NCBI GenBank assembly: GCA_034180415.1
Contig: JAXFOK010000060.1
Coordinates: 62,001 to 126,000, forward strand
Reading direction: 5' to 3'
From: CAKMMH01 sp927798255
GTDB taxonomy: Bacteria; Bdellovibrionota_C; UBA2361; CAKMMH01
DNA length: 64,000 nucleotides
Both the position numbers and the translations under genes were made by a program. Below, one piece after another: positions 37,096-46,136 of the stretch; position 1 is the stretch's first letter; every line of letters starts with the position of its first letter. Under the pieces are notes generated by a model, which searched no databases, was not told where the DNA came from, and saw only the letters and a program-made list of their open reading frames with translations.

Positions 37096-38544
37096 TTACT
37101 TTTTAGCTTCATTTTGTTTCTTTGCATTTCCATTTGCGCTATTTATAACACTTTGTCTTCCAAAAAGATTAAATGTTTTTAAAAGCTCATAAGCTTTCTT
37201 TAACTGTCCATCACGCTTAAAGATTTCTTCCATTGTGGCATGTTCGATATCAAAATCATCTACTACTTCTTCAAGCTTTGGAGTGTTATTTAATTTTCTC
37301 ATCGTATCAGCGCCATCATCATCATTTCCAGAAGGATTTTTAATTGCTCCAGGTAAATCTTTTTCTTTTATATCAATCACCTCTGTTTCTTTAGAATCAT
37401 CAATATTATTATTTACATACTTATTATCTTCAATAACAATATCTGGCTCAACACCTTTTGCTTGAATAGAATTTCCACTCTTTGTGTAATAAAGCGCAGT
37501 CGTTAAAGTCACTGCTCCACCATTTGAAAGCGGAGTTATTGTCTGCACTGACCCTTTACCAAAAGATTTTGTTCCTAAAATTAACGCCCTTCCATGGTCT
37601 TTTAAAGCAGCAGCAACAATTTCAGAAGCTGATGCAGAACCACCATTTATAAGAACAACTATCGGATACTCTGGTTCTGTGTCTTTTTTAGTCGCATAAA
37701 ATTTTTGTTTTTGATTTTCCATTCGACCGTCAGTGTAAACAATCACTCCTTCATCTAAAAATAAATCTGTAACACTAACAGCTTGTTCTAAAAGCCCCCC
37801 AGGATTATTTCTTAAATCTAAAATAAGCCCTTTTAATTTTTTGTGATTATATTTTTTATGAAAATCTTCTAACGCTTTCTTTAAATCTTCTGTCGTTTTT
37901 TCCATAAATTGAGTTAAACGAACATAGCCGAACCCTTCGTCAAGATATATCGACTTTACACTATCAACAGTAATAATTTCCCTTCTAACTTTTAAATCAA
38001 TCAAACGCTTTACGCCTTCTCTACTTATTGTAATTACTACATACGAACCTTTTGGTCCCCTCAATTTCTTAACAGCATCAACTAAACTTAAATTCTTTGC
38101 AAACTCACCATCAATTTTAACTATAACATCTCCCGCTCTTACTCCAGCTTTTTTGGCTGGTGAATCGTCCATAGGTGAAACAACATACAAAAGCCCATCT
38201 CTTACAGTAATCTCAATTCCAAGTCCCCCAAATTCCCCTTTTGTCTTTATCTGTAAATCTTTATAAAAATCAGGATCTAAATAACCACTATGAGGGTCTA
38301 GCGTGGAAAGCATTCCCTTAATTGCCCCCTCAACAATGCTTTTTGCATTAACTTTTTGAACATAGTCTTTTTTTACAATCGATAGAACATCTGTAAAAAC
38401 TTTAAGCTCTTCGTATATATCTGATTCATCATCTTGATCTTTAGCAGCATACGCATTTGATGGGCTCAAAAATGCAAAGCTAACAATATAACCACCTAAT
38501 AATAAAGAAAAAAATAACTTTTTTAATAAAAATTTTCTTAACAT
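37096..38544 (-). CDS. ctpA: C-terminal processing protease (S41 family)
   Basis: A 482-residue periplasmic protease with a signal peptide ending at NAYA. The PDZ domain (about residues 95-185) carries FGGLGIEITVRDGLLYVVSP and KAGVRAGDVIVKIDG. The catalytic Ser lies in VVLINGGSASASEIVAAALK and the Lys in LGTKSFGKGSVQTITPL. Residues 385-482 form an acidic, probably flexible tail. In many bacteria Ctp proteases trim cell-wall hydrolases or their activators; here the gene follows envC, ftsX and ftsE on the same strand, an arrangement that supports such a role. Confidence 0.96.
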   Translation of the reverse strand: MLRKFLLKKLFFSLLLGGYIVSFAFLSPSNAYAAKDQDDESDIYEELKVFTDVLSIVKKDYVQKVNAKSIVEGAIKGMLSTLDPHSGYLDPDFYKDLQIKTKGEFGGLGIEITVRDGLLYVVSPMDDSPAKKAGVRAGDVIVKIDGEFAKNLSLVDAVKKLRGPKGSYVVITISREGVKRLIDLKVRREIITVDSVKSIYLDEGFGYVRLTQFMEKTTEDLKKALEDFHKKYNHKKLKGLILDLRNNPGGLLEQAVSVTDLFLDEGVIVYTDGRMENQKQKFYATKKDTEPEYPIVVLINGGSASASEIVAAALKDHGRALILGTKSFGKGSVQTITPLSNGGAVTLTTALYYTKSGNSIQAKGVEPDIVIEDNKYVNNNIDDSKETEVIDIKEKDLPGAIKNPSGNDDDGADTMRKLNNTPKLEEVVDDFDIEHATMEEIFKRDGQLKKAYELLKTFNLFGRQSVINSANGNAKKQNEAKK

Positions 38545-38672
38545 ATTAAAGACCTTCGGGGAAAAATCAAAAACTAACTTAAAGATTACAAAAATAGTTT
38601 AAATTGCACAAGGTAAATTGTTTAAAATTAAGAAAAATTTTACTAAAAATAATATATTAATAACCTCATAAC

Positions 38673-39899
38673 TTATATTAATTCTTTCTTATTTAAATAT
38701 AATTTTGGATCTATAGGCTTTCCATCTTTTCTTATTTCAAAATAAAAATTTGTACCGTTTACACCAGGTTCACATTCTCCAACCAAATCTCCTGTTTCTA
38801 ACACATCTCCAACTCCAGCATCAATATTTGTAAGATGAGAATAAAGTGTATAATATCTCTGCCCATGATCTAAAATTATCATATTGCCATATCCTGGCAT
38901 TTTCCCATCATAAATAACTTTTCCTTTAGCAACAGCATATGCTAAAGTTCCATTAGAAACTGAAAATTCTACACCTTTTGAAATTACAAAATCTTTAAAC
39001 TTTTTAACCTGATGCCTACCAAATGTTTTAACTATTTTACCCTTTACAGGAGCTGGAAGTTTACCTCTTAAAGCCAACAATCCCGTTCCATCAAAAGGTT
39101 TAGTTTCTCTAACTTTTTTAGTTTTCTTAATTTTCTTATCTTCCTTTTGATCTTTTAAGAAAAGTTCTTCTCCATTTGTCACAGATGCAAGTACTATTTC
39201 TATTCTTAAAGCTTGCGCTCTTAGTTTATCTAATTCTTTTTCAACTTGAGATTCTTTTTTTGTTAAACTTGCTAACATCTTTTTCTTGTTAGCATTTTGC
39301 AATGCTTCTTTTTTGTGCTCATAAATAAGTTGATCTTCTAATTTAATATTATCAGCAAGAATTCTTTTTTGTCTTCCTGCTTTCTTAGCATAATCTCTTC
39401 TTATTGTTATAAGTTCTACCATTAACTTTTTGTCATAATTTCTAATCTTAGTAACATAAAAAGCAATTCTGCTTCCATTATTATTATTATCAGAAAAAAG
39501 AAAAGAAAGTAAATCTTGTACAGGTCTTTCCCTATAAAGAGCTCTTAGTCTTCCTTTTGAACGCTGTATAAGTAAAAGCGCGTCTTTTCTTAGATTCTGA
39601 ATACTTACCTCTAGTGATTTTAATTCAAGTTCATTTTGCTCTCTTAGCTTCGTTATTTTTTCTTTTTCAGATTTAATTTTCGATAATTCATTATCAGAAG
39701 CAAAAACTTCATTATTTAATTTTTCAATTTCGATATCTAATTTTTTTAAATTTTCTTCTGTTTCTTGAACCTTAACACGTATTGTATCTAAACTATTTGC
39801 ATTTAATTTTTCATCACTTTTTGCATAAGAAACATTCATCACAAAAGCAAATAGGAATAATAAAAGTAAAAATTTTTCTTTAATTAAGTTTTTAAACAT
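38673..39899 (-). CDS. envC: EnvC-type murein hydrolase activator with degenerate LytM (M23) domain
   Basis: Start at ATG 39899 (MFKNLIKEKFLLLLFLFAF) gives a proper signal peptide ending at VSYA; a longer frame would run into ftsX. Residues about 30-240 form long coiled coils (LNANSLDTIRVKVQETEENL). The C-terminal LytM domain includes GNMIILDHGQRYYTLYSHL and NFYFEIRKDGKPIDP. The zinc ligands of active M23 enzymes are not all present: HxxxD is replaced in ISKGVEFSVSNG and the HxH His pair is lost in FYFEI. This is as in E. coli EnvC, which activates amidases instead of cutting itself. Located 11 bp after ftsX, its known membrane partner. Confidence 0.93.
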   Translation of the reverse strand: MFKNLIKEKFLLLLFLFAFVMNVSYAKSDEKLNANSLDTIRVKVQETEENLKKLDIEIEKLNNEVFASDNELSKIKSEKEKITKLREQNELELKSLEVSIQNLRKDALLLIQRSKGRLRALYRERPVQDLLSFLFSDNNNNGSRIAFYVTKIRNYDKKLMVELITIRRDYAKKAGRQKRILADNIKLEDQLIYEHKKEALQNANKKKMLASLTKKESQVEKELDKLRAQALRIEIVLASVTNGEELFLKDQKEDKKIKKTKKVRETKPFDGTGLLALRGKLPAPVKGKIVKTFGRHQVKKFKDFVISKGVEFSVSNGTLAYAVAKGKVIYDGKMPGYGNMIILDHGQRYYTLYSHLTNIDAGVGDVLETGDLVGECEPGVNGTNFYFEIRKDGKPIDPKLYLNKKELI

Positions 39900-39909
39900 C
39901 GATAATCTT

Positions 39910-40902
39910 TTAAATCTCATCAAAATTTTTAACAGTAATAAAACTTGCAAGAGTCCCTATTACAAATCCTAAAAATAAAATTAGCACACAATCACCAAAA
40001 GTAATAAACGAAATACTTTTTTCAACCCAAACTAAAAAATCTGATTTTAAAAACACATTTTTAATTATAGAAGAAACTATACTTAATATAATGATTGCTA
40101 AAAAACCACCAAGAAATCCTTGCACGGCACCATTTATTACATAAGGCATTCTTAATTGATTAAAATCTGCTCCAACAAGTTTCATAACTTCAATTTCTCT
40201 TTGTTGAGACCAAAGACTTAAACGAATTGTGTTTGAAATAATAAACCCTGAAACTATTAAAATTAATATAAAACCAAAAATCGATAACATTCTAAACTCT
40301 TTTAGCATTTCAAGTATTTTAGACGCATAACCTAGATCGTATTGTATTTGATCAACATTCTCATCACCTTTTAACATTTTCTTTAATTTTAAAAGAAAAT
40401 TTTTAGTATCACTTTCTGATTTTAAATACACTTCAAGAGAAGCAGGAAGAGGATTCGCCTCCCCTAATCCATCTAAAATCGCTGAATTTTCAGGCATAAT
40501 TTCTTTAAAATACTTCATTGCAGCTTTTTTAGAAAGATAATCCACCCTATCTACATTTTCTATATTTCTAATATTCTCGCTTAATGCCTTTAAATCAGAT
40601 TTTTTTATACTATCTTTTAAATATATACTTACTTGTAAATTAGAATGAGAACTAGATAAAAAATTATCTAAATTATTAACAACCATTAAATATGATGAAA
40701 AAATAAACAATGAAACCGAAATAGTTAAAATCGTCATCAAAAAAATTATAGGGGTCTTTTTAATAATTTCTAAAGATTGAAAAAACCAATATAAAAATTT
40801 TTCTTTTTTAGATACTATAGGCTTTTTTTCTAAATCTTCCCAAATCTCTTTTAAACCAATAGTAAATTTTTCATTTGTGGTTTGGAAGTTTTTTTCTATC
40901 AT
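39910..40902 (-). CDS. ftsX: Cell division protein FtsX (ABC-transporter-like permease)
   Basis: A 330-residue protein with a cytosolic N-terminus (about 45 residues), a first membrane helix near 50-75, an extracytoplasmic domain (about 75-205: LQVSIYLKDSIKKSDLKALS, VDYLSKKAAMKYFKEIMPEN) and three more helices (about 210-235, 255-280, 300-320) with SLWSQQREIEVMKLVGAD, the conserved coupling region. FtsX with FtsE transmits ATP-driven changes to the periplasmic activator EnvC at the septum. It overlaps ftsE by the 4-base ATGA, which indicates translational coupling. Confidence 0.95.
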   Translation of the reverse strand: MIEKNFQTTNEKFTIGLKEIWEDLEKKPIVSKKEKFLYWFFQSLEIIKKTPIIFLMTILTISVSLFIFSSYLMVVNNLDNFLSSSHSNLQVSIYLKDSIKKSDLKALSENIRNIENVDRVDYLSKKAAMKYFKEIMPENSAILDGLGEANPLPASLEVYLKSESDTKNFLLKLKKMLKGDENVDQIQYDLGYASKILEMLKEFRMLSIFGFILILIVSGFIISNTIRLSLWSQQREIEVMKLVGADFNQLRMPYVINGAVQGFLGGFLAIIILSIVSSIIKNVFLKSDFLVWVEKSISFITFGDCVLILFLGFVIGTLASFITVKNFDEI

Positions 40903-41579
40903 TCATTCCCCCTAGGGTTATCATAATCTCCAATAATTTTTCCATGATCTAATACTATTGTTCTTAAATTCAACTCTTCAATTATTGATAAATTATGTGT
41001 CGCAACGACTACTGTTACCCCAGCTGCGTTTGCTTCTAAAAGCAAATCAAACACGACACTTGTCATTTGCGCATCAAGGTTTCCTGTAGGCTCATCTGCC
41101 AAAATTAAAGATGGTTTATGAATAAGAGCACGAGCAACAGCTATTCTTTGTTGCTCACCTCCAGAAAGAGTCATGGGCATATCATAAGCTCTATCTTCTA
41201 ATTTTAATGACTTTAAAATTTTTAAGGCCATTTCATGCCTTTCTTTTTTAGGATATCCCTTTATTTCAAGGCCATAACTAACATTATCTATAATATTCTT
41301 GTTTAATAATAATTTATAATCCTGGAAAACTATTCCAATATCGCGCCTTAAACTAATTAAATCTTTTGGTGTAAAATTCTTCATATCGACATTATTTATT
41401 ACCATCTCGCCTTGTGTTAAACGCTCTTGCCCAAGCATAAGTTTCAAAAGTGTACTTTTTCCAGCTCCTGAAGCACCGGCTATAAAAAGAAAATCCCCCT
41501 TTAGGACTCTTAAGCTTAATCCTCTAATGGCCTCTTGATGTGGAGGATATGTTTTAAATAAATTTTTAATTTTGATCAT
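40899..41579 (-). CDS. ftsE: Cell division ATP-binding protein FtsE
   Basis: A 226-residue ABC ATPase. Walker A is GASGAGKST (residues 35-43), the Q-loop is in IGIVFQDYKLL, the signature is LSGGEQQRIAVARAL, Walker B is LILADEPTGNLD, and the switch His is in VVVATHN. It begins the operon ftsE-ftsX-envC-ctpA and ends overlapping ftsX. The complex regulates septal peptidoglycan splitting. Confidence 0.97.
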   Translation of the reverse strand: MIKIKNLFKTYPPHQEAIRGLSLRVLKGDFLFIAGASGAGKSTLLKLMLGQERLTQGEMVINNVDMKNFTPKDLISLRRDIGIVFQDYKLLLNKNIIDNVSYGLEIKGYPKKERHEMALKILKSLKLEDRAYDMPMTLSGGEQQRIAVARALIHKPSLILADEPTGNLDAQMTSVVFDLLLEANAAGVTVVVATHNLSIIEELNLRTIVLDHGKIIGDYDNPRGNE

Positions 41580-41656
41580 ATAAATACAAAAATATTAAGA
41601 AGATAATCAAGAAAAATTTTATTATTAATAGAATTATCTAGCAAGATAAAGAATTT

Positions 41657-42490
41657 TTATGACACAAAAGTTAAAGCATTTTCTATTTTATAACTATGTC
41701 TTTTTCTTTTAATGTAATAACTTACCTCTTTATAACCTATTTCTAACAATTTTTTATAGGCAACTTTAAAATTTTCACCTACTCTATCTGGTGAGTGGGC
41801 ATCAGAACCAACAGTCACGGGAATATTCTTTTCAAAAGCCATTCTTAAAATAAAATCATCAGGATAAAGATTTGGTGGAGTCATACAAAGTCCTGAGGTA
41901 TTAACTTCTATGCATATATCCATTTTCTTAACTGCATCTAAGAATTCCCCCACTTCTTTTTCTAATTTTTCAGGGTGCCACATATCATAAGGTGCTGCAT
42001 ATTTTACAAAATCCGGATGAGTAATCGTATCAAAAAGTCCGCTTAAAGCACATTCTGTCATATGTTCATAATATCTTTTTTGTGCATCTATTAAATTTGA
42101 TGTTTTATAATATTTTTCCCAAACATAAGGTTTTCTACAATGAACACTTCCTAAAAGACAATCAAAAGGAGCACAAGACACAAGGCCTTTTAAAAAATCC
42201 ATATCTAAATTATTTGGTATAAAATCGACTTCTAGTCCTAATCTTATATCAAGTACATCTCCTATATATTCTTTTGTAAATTCAATTAATGAAAAATATT
42301 CTTTAAAAATTCTTTCTGGAATTGTCCAAACATCTGTAACCCAAGGATACTGTTTAACTGTTCCATGATCTGTAAAAATAATCCCTTTAAAATTTTTCTT
42401 TATTGCTTCTTTTGCATAATCAACTGGCCACCCAGTGGCATGTCTTGATAATGGAGTATGCATATGAGTATCGTAAATTATTTTTTCCAT
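41657..42490 (-). CDS. PHP-domain phosphoesterase, histidinol-phosphatase-like
   Basis: A 277-residue PHP-fold metallo-hydrolase. Metal ligands appear in order: YDTHMHTPLSRHATG, GIIFTDHGT, LRLGLEVDFIPNN, LLGSVHC, THPDFVKY, IEVNTSGL and VGSDAHSPDRVG. This set matches the HisK/HisJ group of histidinol phosphatases, which act in histidine synthesis, but no his genes are near, and related PHP enzymes dephosphorylate other small substrates. It sits 77 bp before ftsE on the same strand. Confidence 0.88.
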   Translation of the reverse strand: MEKIIYDTHMHTPLSRHATGWPVDYAKEAIKKNFKGIIFTDHGTVKQYPWVTDVWTIPERIFKEYFSLIEFTKEYIGDVLDIRLGLEVDFIPNNLDMDFLKGLVSCAPFDCLLGSVHCRKPYVWEKYYKTSNLIDAQKRYYEHMTECALSGLFDTITHPDFVKYAAPYDMWHPEKLEKEVGEFLDAVKKMDICIEVNTSGLCMTPPNLYPDDFILRMAFEKNIPVTVGSDAHSPDRVGENFKVAYKKLLEIGYKEVSYYIKRKRHSYKIENALTFVS

Positions 42491-42512
42491 AAAAATACTG
42501 CCTATAACCTAA

Positions 42513-42580
42513 GGAAAGACTAATTAATGCAAAATTTTAGCCAACCACTTGCTGGATATTTTGAATTAATCAGTGTTTCT
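42513..42580. repeat. Inverted-repeat element, copy 4 (68 bp)
   Basis: Left arm GGAAAGACTAATTAATGCAA (continues AAAT) at 42513-42535 and right arm ATTTTGAATTAATCAGTGTT (continues TCT) at 42558-42580 are reverse complements with three or four mismatches around a 22-base centre. Same family as 6512-6584 and 35198-35424. Confidence 0.8.
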
Positions 42581-42608
42581 CTGATTTTAATAAAATTAAA
42601 AGTAGATC

Positions 42609-43014
42609 AAATAGAGTAAGGATATAAGCGGGATTCTGTAAATAAGATAAAACTTATTTTGATAGTCATTCATCTAGACTTATTGTTGCCAATAAGCTCA
42701 AGCGACTCTACCTAGAAAGATTTGATGCGGATGAACACCACTTAAAATTAACTTTCGTTAAATTTAAAACTTTCTTATTTGGTCTTGCTTTAGCTAGGGT
42801 TTACTAAGCTAAAGGGGTCACCCCCTTTACTGGTGGAGCTTTTACCTCACCTTTTCACCCGTTCCAAAAAATTAATTTTGGTGGTTTCCTTTTCTGTAGC
42901 ACTTTCCTTTAATCACTTAAAGTTGCCGTTAACAACTAGCCTCATCCTGTAAAGTCCCGACTTTCCTCTTGAAAGGATAACCCCCTCAAGCGACTATCCT
43001 CCTTACTCTATTTG
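42609..43014 (-). ncRNA. rnpB: RNase P RNA, bacterial type A
   Basis: The 5' end near 43014 (AATAGAGTAAGGAGGATAG) pairs with the 3' end near 42609 (ATCCTTACTCTATTT) as helix P1. Conserved elements appear in order: the GAGGAAAGTCGGGAC core (canonical GAGGAAAGTCC), CAGGATGAGGCTAG, a GGAAACCACC/GGTGAAAAGGTGAGGTAA region and the 3' ACAGAATCCCGCTTAT segment. It is the catalytic RNA of tRNA 5' processing. About 405 nt, a usual size. Co-oriented with the zinc-ribbon gene upstream. Confidence 0.95.
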
Positions 43015-43054
43015 AGCTACCTTTTAAAAATTATTTTAAATATTTTTTTAAAAT

Positions 43055-43822
43055 CTAGTTGCCACTATTGCTATCTAAATCACTTACATTATCGTCATCA
43101 CAACTAGAAACATCATTTGCTATACACAAGACTCTATTACAACCAGGGCAACGTATAATTCTATCTCCCCTTGACACTTCTACAAGTATTTGTGATCCAA
43201 GTTTCATTGAGCAGCCACCGCATAAACTATCACTAGTTATTGCAACTACAGGATCAATTGGATTCCTTACTTTTGCTTTGTTATATTCTTGCAAAGCTTC
43301 TCTTGGAATATCTTGAATAATCTTATCTCTTTTTTGCAAACTTTCTTCTTCTCTTTTTTTATAATTTGCTTCAATGGCAATTTTGTCATTTTTTAATTTA
43401 TCTAGCGATTGTTTCAATGCCTTACAATCATTAAATACATTATCATAATCTTTCTTAAGTATTTCTATTTCATCTAATACGGGTATTAAATGTTCCTCTC
43501 TAGCATCAAGTTGTTTTGAAGCAAATTCAATTTCTTTTTGCGCTGTCTGCTGTACTTTGTAATCATTAAAAGAATATATTGCCTTTCTTCTATCTACTAA
43601 TTTTTGACGTTCTTCTTTTATGTTACGTTCTTCTTGAGAATATTTTTCTTGTTTTGACTTCAGCAAATTAGACTTTTCACTTAACACTAACGCTCTTTGA
43701 TTAAGACTTTTATCAATATCATTATATTTTTTAACAGCTTGGTTTTTCTCTATTAAAATCCTAGCAATTTGAGAATCAAGTTTTCCAATTTCAATTAAAT
43801 TATCAATTAATTTTGCCCCCAT
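43055..43822 (-). CDS. Coiled-coil protein with C4 zinc ribbon (DUF164 type)
   Basis: A 255-residue protein. Residues about 10-185 form a long coiled-coil hairpin (KQEKYSQEERNIKEERQKLV, QLDAREEHLIPVLDEIEILK); residues 200-235 form a zinc ribbon with CGGCSMKL and RCPGCNRVLC. This is the zf-RING_7/DUF164 family (CT398-like), often found near Nif3-type genes or rnpB; its chlamydial member interacts with secretion or RNA polymerase factors. The tail is acidic (DDDNVSDLDSNS). It lies directly upstream of rnpB in the same direction. Confidence 0.9.
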   Translation of the reverse strand: MGAKLIDNLIEIGKLDSQIARILIEKNQAVKKYNDIDKSLNQRALVLSEKSNLLKSKQEKYSQEERNIKEERQKLVDRRKAIYSFNDYKVQQTAQKEIEFASKQLDAREEHLIPVLDEIEILKKDYDNVFNDCKALKQSLDKLKNDKIAIEANYKKREEESLQKRDKIIQDIPREALQEYNKAKVRNPIDPVVAITSDSLCGGCSMKLGSQILVEVSRGDRIIRCPGCNRVLCIANDVSSCDDDNVSDLDSNSGN

Positions 43823-44058
43823 CTTCCTTAAGCTCCAAAATATTCTTTTATTTCCACCACAGACCTAATTGTGAGAAATATTTTAACATGATTTTAATAA
43901 ATAGTGTAGGTAAAATGAGTATCAAAATTAAAAAAATATAAAACTACAAAATGAAAAAAGTTAAGTTTTACCAAATACAAACTCGAAACAAGAAATAAAA
44001 GAAATAATACGAGTGATAAAATCAAATATGAAGAAAAAGATTAAAAATGAAAAGTTGA

Positions 44059-44135
44059 TGGTGGCCCCACAAGGACTTGAACCTTGGACCCACCGGTTAT
44101 GAGCCGGTTGCTCTAACCAACTGAGCTATAGGGCC
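44059..44135 (-). tRNA. tRNA with CAU anticodon (Met or lysidine-type Ile2)
   Basis: A 77-base cloverleaf on the minus strand: acceptor GGCCCTA / TGGGGCC, D-arm AGCTCAGTTGGTTAGAGC, anticodon loop CTCATAA, T-arm with GGTTCAAGTCC, and encoded CCA. The GGCCCT acceptor and the CCGGCTCATAACCGG anticodon stem recall tRNA-Ile2 of other bacteria as much as elongator Met, so the identity is left open. It is not an initiator: pair 1-72 is Watson-Crick (G-C). Confidence 0.93.
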
Positions 44136-44151
44136 AACATTAACATTAAGA

Positions 44152-44180
44152 TATATTAAATAAATCTTGTTAAATGTCAA
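44152..44180 (-). promoter_or_regulatory. Promoter of tRNA(CAU)
   Basis: Minus-strand TTGACA (44175-44180), a 17-base spacer and AATATA (44152-44157), 17 bases before the tRNA. The -35 is a perfect sigma-70 consensus. Confidence 0.75.
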
Positions 44181-44309
44181 GTATAACAAAAAATTTCTAT
44201 ATGTTAGCACACTTTAAAACGCAAAATTCGACCTATTATTTGGTTAGAAATTTTTATAATTTCTAAATTTTAAAATAATTTTAAATATTTTTAAAAAGGA
44301 AAAAACAAT

Positions 44310-44933
44310 ATGAACACAATTTCAAATATGTTATATGGCGGCAATAACATTGCTCAGATGCCAAGTTATGGAAACATTGGTCAAGCCATTAAACCTTATA
44401 CTATTCCACAAATGAATATTGCAACCCCTCTTCCACTGAATATTGCAACCCCTCTTCCACAAATAAACGCTGGAGGTATGGCAACAAGTGGAAACTTTAT
44501 TCAAAATTTTGTTAATCAAATGATGAATTTAGCATCAACTTTTATGCAAAACATGTTTGCACTAGCAGGACTAAGTGTACAAGGGGGGGATACAAATCCT
44601 ATTGTTGACGTAGAAGGAACACAAGAAAGTTCAAAAGGTGGTTTTTTAAATACCATTGGTAATATTTTGGGCGGATTATTTGATTCAAATAAAACTTCTG
44701 GTTCATCAGATTCAGGATTTAGCTTATCAAACATTTGGTCATCAATTAAAAATATTTTTGGTGGATTATTTGGAAGCTCAAGTAATTCATCAGATAGTAG
44801 CTCTGGAGGCTTTCTTTCAGGTCTTTGGAACGGTGCAAAAAGTATATTTGGTGGACTACTAGGCGGTGATTCAAAATTCTCATGGGGAAATGTATTAAAC
44901 ACAGCTGGTAGCTTTATTAAAGATCTTTTTTAA
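44310..44933 (+). CDS. Gly/Ser-rich protein with repeated amphipathic GGLFG modules
   Basis: A 207-residue protein, ATG 44310 preceded by AAAAAGGAAAAA. Residues 1-65 are Asn/Pro/Ile-rich with an exact 8-residue tandem (NIATPLPL NIATPLPQ). Residues 65-92 are a hydrophobic helix. The C-terminal half is built of about four units of Trp/Ile-rich helix plus GG turn: NTIGNILGGLFDSN, IWSSIKNIFGGLFGS, LWNGAKSIFGGLLGG, NVLNTAGSFIKDLF, joined by Ser/Gly spacers. There is no signal peptide and no Cys. The pattern recalls membrane-active secreted peptides or secretion substrates, but I cannot assign a family. It has its own terminator. Confidence 0.7.
   Translation: MNTISNMLYGGNNIAQMPSYGNIGQAIKPYTIPQMNIATPLPLNIATPLPQINAGGMATSGNFIQNFVNQMMNLASTFMQNMFALAGLSVQGGDTNPIVDVEGTQESSKGGFLNTIGNILGGLFDSNKTSGSSDSGFSLSNIWSSIKNIFGGLFGSSSNSSDSSSGGFLSGLWNGAKSIFGGLLGGDSKFSWGNVLNTAGSFIKDLF
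44415..44462 (+). repeat. 24-bp tandem duplication in coding sequence
   Basis: Two adjacent 24-base units beginning AATATTGCAACCCCTCTTCC, differing only at the last bases, encode the NIATPLPL/NIATPLPQ repeat. Confidence 0.9.
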
Positions 44934-44954
44934 TAAAATACAAACCTCATTTTT

Positions 44955-44998
44955 AAAAGGATAACACTCTTATTATACGTGCTATCCTTTTATTTTTC
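44955..44998 (+). terminator. Intrinsic terminator
   Basis: Stem AAAAGGATAACAC / GTGCTATCCTTTT with an 11-base loop and a T-rich tail, 22 bp after the stop of the Gly/Ser-rich gene. Confidence 0.85.
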
Positions 44999-45038
44999 AT
45001 ATCTATTTAATTTTTAGAAAAAATTTTTGATTCACATC

Positions 45039-45067
45039 TTGACTTTAAACAATCAAAAGTGTAAAAA
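45039..45067 (+). promoter_or_regulatory. Promoter of tRNA-Lys
   Basis: TTGACT (45039-45044), a 17-base spacer, TAAAAA (45062-45067), about 45 bases before the tRNA. Confidence 0.6.
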
Positions 45068-45112
45068 TGTCTAGTCACTTTGAAAAACAATGGTTTTTTA
45101 AATGATAGAAGT

Positions 45113-45188
<76 letters not shown>

Positions 45189-45290
45189 CTTTTTCAAATA
45201 TTATTTCTAAGATTATTCCCTTTTAATTGTCTTTAGTTATCCAAAATTGAATATTTCAAAATTTAGTTTCAAAATTTTTATGTTTTTTGT

Positions 45291-45372
45291 AAATCTAGTT
45301 TCAGGTTTTTAGGTAACAGGAGCTGTTTGCTACTACTAATAGCAAATGCCCAAAATATCTAATATCAGATTA
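45291..45372. repeat. Heptamer-period degenerate repeat array 9
   Basis: Opens with AAATCTAGTTTCAGG (as array 5), then TTTTTAGG TAACAGG AGCTGTT, and closes with ATATCTAATATCAGATT, the reverse-oriented form of the opening word. The rest of the 240-bp gap holds no gene. Confidence 0.6.
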
Positions 45373-45427
45373 AAAAAAATGTCTAGCCACTAGAAAACAA
45401 GATAGAATCACTTAGTACATATAGTTT

Positions 45428-46126
45428 TTATTTACTACTCTCTTTTCCTGTTTTTTTAATGAATTTTTCATGGTAAAAGTTACTATTAAGTGTAAGTTCA
45501 TAATTAAAAGTATCAAAACCATCTCTTTCTAAAAGTGTCTTTCTGTTTGCAAATAAATTAGTACCAAGCCCTAGTCTATCTGCTTGAATTTTAACACCTA
45601 GACTTGCAAGAACACTTGGAAAAAAATCAAAAGGTGTAAAAAGTCTATTCTTTGAATTATATGCTTGTTTTTCAGAATTCAAAAATACATTATAAACAGT
45701 CCTTGTATAATTTTCAGGAAACCATTTATTTATCTCTAAACCTCCATACTGAAACAAATGATCGCCATTTATAACTATTACAGTGTCTTTATAAAAATCT
45801 TGATTTTTTACCCAATTAACAAAATCATAAACAAGTCTTGATGAATAACTAATTACATTCATATATTGATTATCATATTTTCTCTGTGCATATTTAGATA
45901 AATATCCTTCTCGGCCATGAGTATCAGCTGTTTCTATCACCAAACTAAAAGGTTTGCCTAGAGAATGTAATCTTAACACCTCATTTTTTGCAAATTCATA
46001 AAGCTTATCATCTTCATACCCCCACCAAACACGATAATTACTGGAAATAAACTTATTGTTTCTTGCATAATTTAAATCAATAACCCTATCTACTTCATGC
46101 GATTTAAAAAACTGTCCTTTTCCCAT
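45428..46126 (-). pseudogene. LTA-synthase-family sulfatase/phosphotransferase, C-terminal fragment
   Basis: A 232-codon piece beginning MGKGQFFKSHEVDRV. It is the second half of the gene whose first half lies at 46137-46994. It holds metal and active-site parts of the alkaline-phosphatase-like fold: VIETADTHGREGYLSKYAQR, KDTVIVINGDHLFQYGG and RTVYNVFLNS. The two halves join if one base of the C4/G4 run at 46167-46170 is removed; codons then read TQGYNTTFICGSNGNFMGKGQ across the junction. It may still be translated separately, but would lack the nucleophile and membrane anchor. Confidence 0.88.
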
Positions 46127-46136
46127 AAAGTTTCCA

